Shown one piece after another: positions 61,425 to 64,000 of a DNA stretch of 64,000 nt. Source of the DNA: Himantopus leucocephalus (Eukaryota; Chordata; Aves; Charadriiformes; Recurvirostridae); contig RSEF01000031.1 in assembly GCA_003993805.1 (NCBI GenBank), positions 56,024,443 to 56,088,442 on the forward strand, in the 5' to 3' direction. Made by a program: the position numbers and the translations under genes. The notes below the pieces were generated by a model, which worked only from the letters and a program-made list of their open reading frames with translations, was not told the origin of the DNA and ran no database searches. Position 1 is the stretch's first letter, and each line of letters begins with the position of its first letter.

Positions 61425-61610
61425 GTAAGCAATCCATAGCTTTCAACAATGGTGTCCTAAGCAGCTGCCTGTTTCACCTGTGCCTGAAGCTAAGAGATAT
61501 TTAAGCTCTTCCTCTTCTTCCTCCTCTTGAAATGAACATTTTAATCCAAGAAATATGAATATTATCTGTTAGACATTTCTTGTGGGTTTTTTGCTTCATC
61601 ATAACAACTC

Positions 61611-61732
61611 TGGCCCTGATTCAACAATGCACTTAAGCATGTGCTTAATTTTAAGTAGGTGAATAGGCCTGTTGAAAAAATGCTCCAGTTAAGCATAAAA
61701 TTGGTAATGTGCTTCAGTGTGTTGGATTAGGC
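61611..61732. repeat. Palindromic amniote repeat
   Basis: The left arm GGCCCTGATTCAACAATGCA followed by CTTAAGCATGTGCTTAATTT mirrors the right arm, which contains AGTTAAGCATAAAATTGG and ends in TTGGATTAGGC. It is the same family as the copies at 32481, 32643 and 40803. The centre is degraded. Non-coding. Confidence 0.68.
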
Positions 61733-63665
61733 TTTAATTGCAGGAAAAGTTTAAAGCCATATTGTATAACACTTAAACATCCACCCATAAGCAAATTTAT
61801 GCTTTCCTTTTAAAAAAAAAACCCAAAACTTATAGTACTGCTCCCTGCAAGAATTAAAGTGTAGTGTTAAAGATCCCTAGGATGAAACCAATGTTACCTC
61901 TCGATGTGATAGATGTACTGTAAAAACTGATCTGTGATTTTTCTGCTAATCTTTGCTGTCATGGACAAAGAGATTTTTTTTCATCAGTTTCTGCAAGTCA
62001 GATTATATAGTTTAGAAAAACCAGTACAGTTAGGGTCTTTTTTCCTAACTTGTTATGTTTTCAAACCCCAAATGCAGTAATTCATGTAATCACAATTCCA
62101 GACCACCCTGACATCAGCACCTCTTACACGCTTTACAGTAGCCCTAATTGTTTTTAAAGTGGGAAATTATAATTCCTTGTATCACTACCCTACCCAGCCC
62201 ACTTAGAACGAGAAAATAGTATCTTAGCTTTATAGTGGAATATCCCAAATAAGTATCTTAAATGGCAAACAAGCAGCACAAACGTGACCATGGAATATGC
62301 ATGCCTTTCTTCCCTCCTTATGAAGCATCTATCAGGATAAATTTAGCAAGAAAGGAGGTTTGCCCTGGTCTATGCAGTACCATCCTGTTCAATGTTAATG
62401 CCCACCACAGTGAATTTCATCTATCCTTGTGAAATGAGAGACAAAGGTCTCGCAGAAATCTTAAGCCAAACCCGGAAATCTGAAGTGCTTTATCACATTA
62501 GTGGTATGTCACACAATGAGACAAGCCCAGAGATGTGCAGAATGGAGACATCTTTGCAAGGACGACTCTCTAGATATGAAGGCAATCTATAATGTGGATC
62601 ACCGATAAATACAAATACAAACTGTTCACGTCGAAGGACGCACTTTGGCGCTAGCATAAACAAATATGAATTGGTCGTGAAACATCAGGCACATGACTGA
62701 AATCAGAGAACAAGAGGGACTGTGAAGTTCTCAAATTAAGGAAGATGATTGGTATTCAGACCTAGCCTCCATTTGCCTTAAAGTCACTGCTCCTCTCTTA
62801 GTGCAGATTTAAATTACGTGTCTCATTTCTAACGAGGTCCTGAGCTGGGTGCATCAGGCGCATCGTCTGTGCCAGTTACGGGAAAATATTTATGGGGTAG
62901 TTGATAGGAAAAGCACACAGCAAGAGGAAGGGATAAAAAGGCCAGAAGACATTTCTCTCTGCAGCTGTCAGGAGGAGGCTGCACACCAAAAAAACGCTCC
63001 AAGAACTTTTTGCAGTGCTTTTTTCTCAAGAGACATGGATACAATGATACCTATTCAGTAGCCTGAGCCTCAGAAAAACAGAGAATTATACTTCTCTACT
63101 TCTATGTGCAGTTCTCTGTTCACATACATTGTCAAACAGCAAACGAGACAGAGAGAGAATAAAGTTTCTATAACAAAAAAGAATTGTATCTATTGGGACT
63201 GTCAACATGTTAGAAATGCCAAACTTTTATTCATAGCATCTATGTAGTAAGACTTCTCAAAAGATAAAGAAAAATATTTTATCAGCCTGAATCAATACTG
63301 GACTTTCTCATCAAACACTGCAGCATTTCATTCCTACAGGGCTGCCTGAGAGCTATCGTTAGAAACCACTGCCATCACATAAATCAATTTTTTTATTATT
63401 AATAACAAGAATTTCCCTTGCAATCGTAGTGGGAACAGCGTTCACGTATTGATCTCCCCTAAAGCAGTTCCAGTATAGTAATCTAACTACCCTGTGTTGC
63501 CATCTTCGCAAACTAAGTCCCCACAAGTTATAAAAAAAACATTTCTGCTCATGGGCTGTGCTTATAAGCTATCTGATTTCTCTCTCCTGTATTACAAAAG
63601 ACTCTTCAGTGACACTTCAGTATGGGAGACATGCAACTATGCTAGTTTTCTTTTATTTGTACCAG

Positions 63666-63713
63666 TCCATTAGATGCTTCCAAACCAAGCAGGGAGTAAA
63701 AACACTGCCCAGG
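63666..63713 (+). other. Exon-like segment, 48 bp, frame-preserving (unproven)
   Basis: On the plus strand TTTTCTTTTATTTGTACCAG is a strong acceptor. It is followed by 48 open bases (16 codons: SIRCFQTKQGVKTLPR) and AGG with GTAAGA as donor (GT at 63714-63715). Like the segment at 61221-61424 it starts and ends in phase 0, so the two could splice together in frame. No known protein is recognised. Confidence 0.22.
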
Positions 63714-64000
63714 GTAAGACAGAAGAAACCTATCAAGATCTGATAGCCAACGCTAAAGAATTTTTTAAGTGTATGTCAAATAAAAGATATTGATGGTAAG
63801 ACTGCAAAACAACCTCATCCATTGATTATTTTAAAATTCAAGCCGGTATAATATTTTTCCCTCAAAAACCCACGGTAACAAAACCAATCAGGAGCAAAGG
63901 GAGCAAAGCTATTACCATGTAGGTATCATTCGGCAAAAAAATCCCAATAGAACATTTCAATAGCTTTTTACTTGATGATTTTTGTCTCTTTTGAACGGCA

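Larger units (their letters stand above)
33814..64000 (-). other. XRCC4: Probable last intron of XRCC4 (continues beyond window)
   Basis: XRCC4 is transcribed leftward and its penultimate exon must lie at higher coordinates. I looked on the minus strand for the basic and acidic stretch encoded by exon 7 in other species and did not see it, so this whole block is probably intronic. The human gene also has very long introns. The block is AT-rich and holds CR1 remnants (43535-43665, 46733-46880, 57145-57350), an old LINE-type tail (56214-56312), palindromic elements (36980-37061, 40803-40913, 61611-61732), a 44-bp tandem duplication (60137-60213), a 100-N gap, and exon-like segments listed separately. 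Apart from these I see no gene. Divergent XRCC4 exons could have been missed by eye. Confidence 0.6.

Noticed and set aside
1..64000. A bacterial, phage or other novel gene system
   Set aside because: No operons, ribosome-binding sites, CRISPR arrays or dense coding; sequence composition, CR1 elements and the XRCC4 exon show ordinary bird nuclear DNA.

Overview
The window is vertebrate nuclear DNA, almost certainly from a bird. Several 3' ends and one 1.5 kb copy of the CR1 retrotransposon are present. The youngest copies carry the typical avian CR1 end (an ATTCTATG-type terminal repeat and the 'GGTTGGAAGGGACCT' block). There are no Alu, L1 or other mammalian repeats. Older sauropsid-type CR1 pieces and palindromic amniote repeats are also present. 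The DNA is mostly AT-rich and non-coding, with two 100-N gaps and three isolated Ns.

The one gene segment recognisable at protein level is the last coding exon of XRCC4, the non-homologous end-joining scaffold protein, on the minus strand at 33705-33813. It has a good acceptor site, the conserved C-terminal tail with MSLETL and PEDLF, a stop codon and a nearby ATTAAA signal. The earlier XRCC4 exons should lie at higher coordinates. I found none resembling the known protein up to 64000, so 33.8-64 kb reads as the long last intron of XRCC4 (or most of it).

At the left edge (about 180-860) is a strong CpG island with a consensus splice donor on the minus strand. In human, the gene downstream of XRCC4 in the same orientation is VCAN (versican), whose first exon is non-coding. 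By synteny and orientation this island is most likely the VCAN promoter and exon 1, with the rest of VCAN to the left of the window. The 33 kb between is the XRCC4-VCAN intergenic region. In chicken this part of human 5q14 lies on the Z chromosome, so Z linkage is likely but not shown by this sequence.

Layout: 1-49 G homopolymer at the window edge; 180-860 CpG island and probable VCAN promoter; 0.9-33.6 kb intergenic DNA with CR1 copies (15969-17515, 19348-19497, 22510-22960, 28440-28548, 30893-31262) and palindromic elements; 33.6-33.8 kb XRCC4 3' end; 33.8-64 kb XRCC4 intron with more CR1 pieces (43535-43665, 46733-46880, 57145-57350), palindromic elements and several exon-like segments of unknown status on both strands. 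I see no rRNA, tRNA, CRISPR or prokaryotic gene system. The most checkable leads are the exon-like segments in the XRCC4 intron, the altered C-terminal phosphosite region of XRCC4, and the palindromic repeat family with an internal 18-bp expansion.
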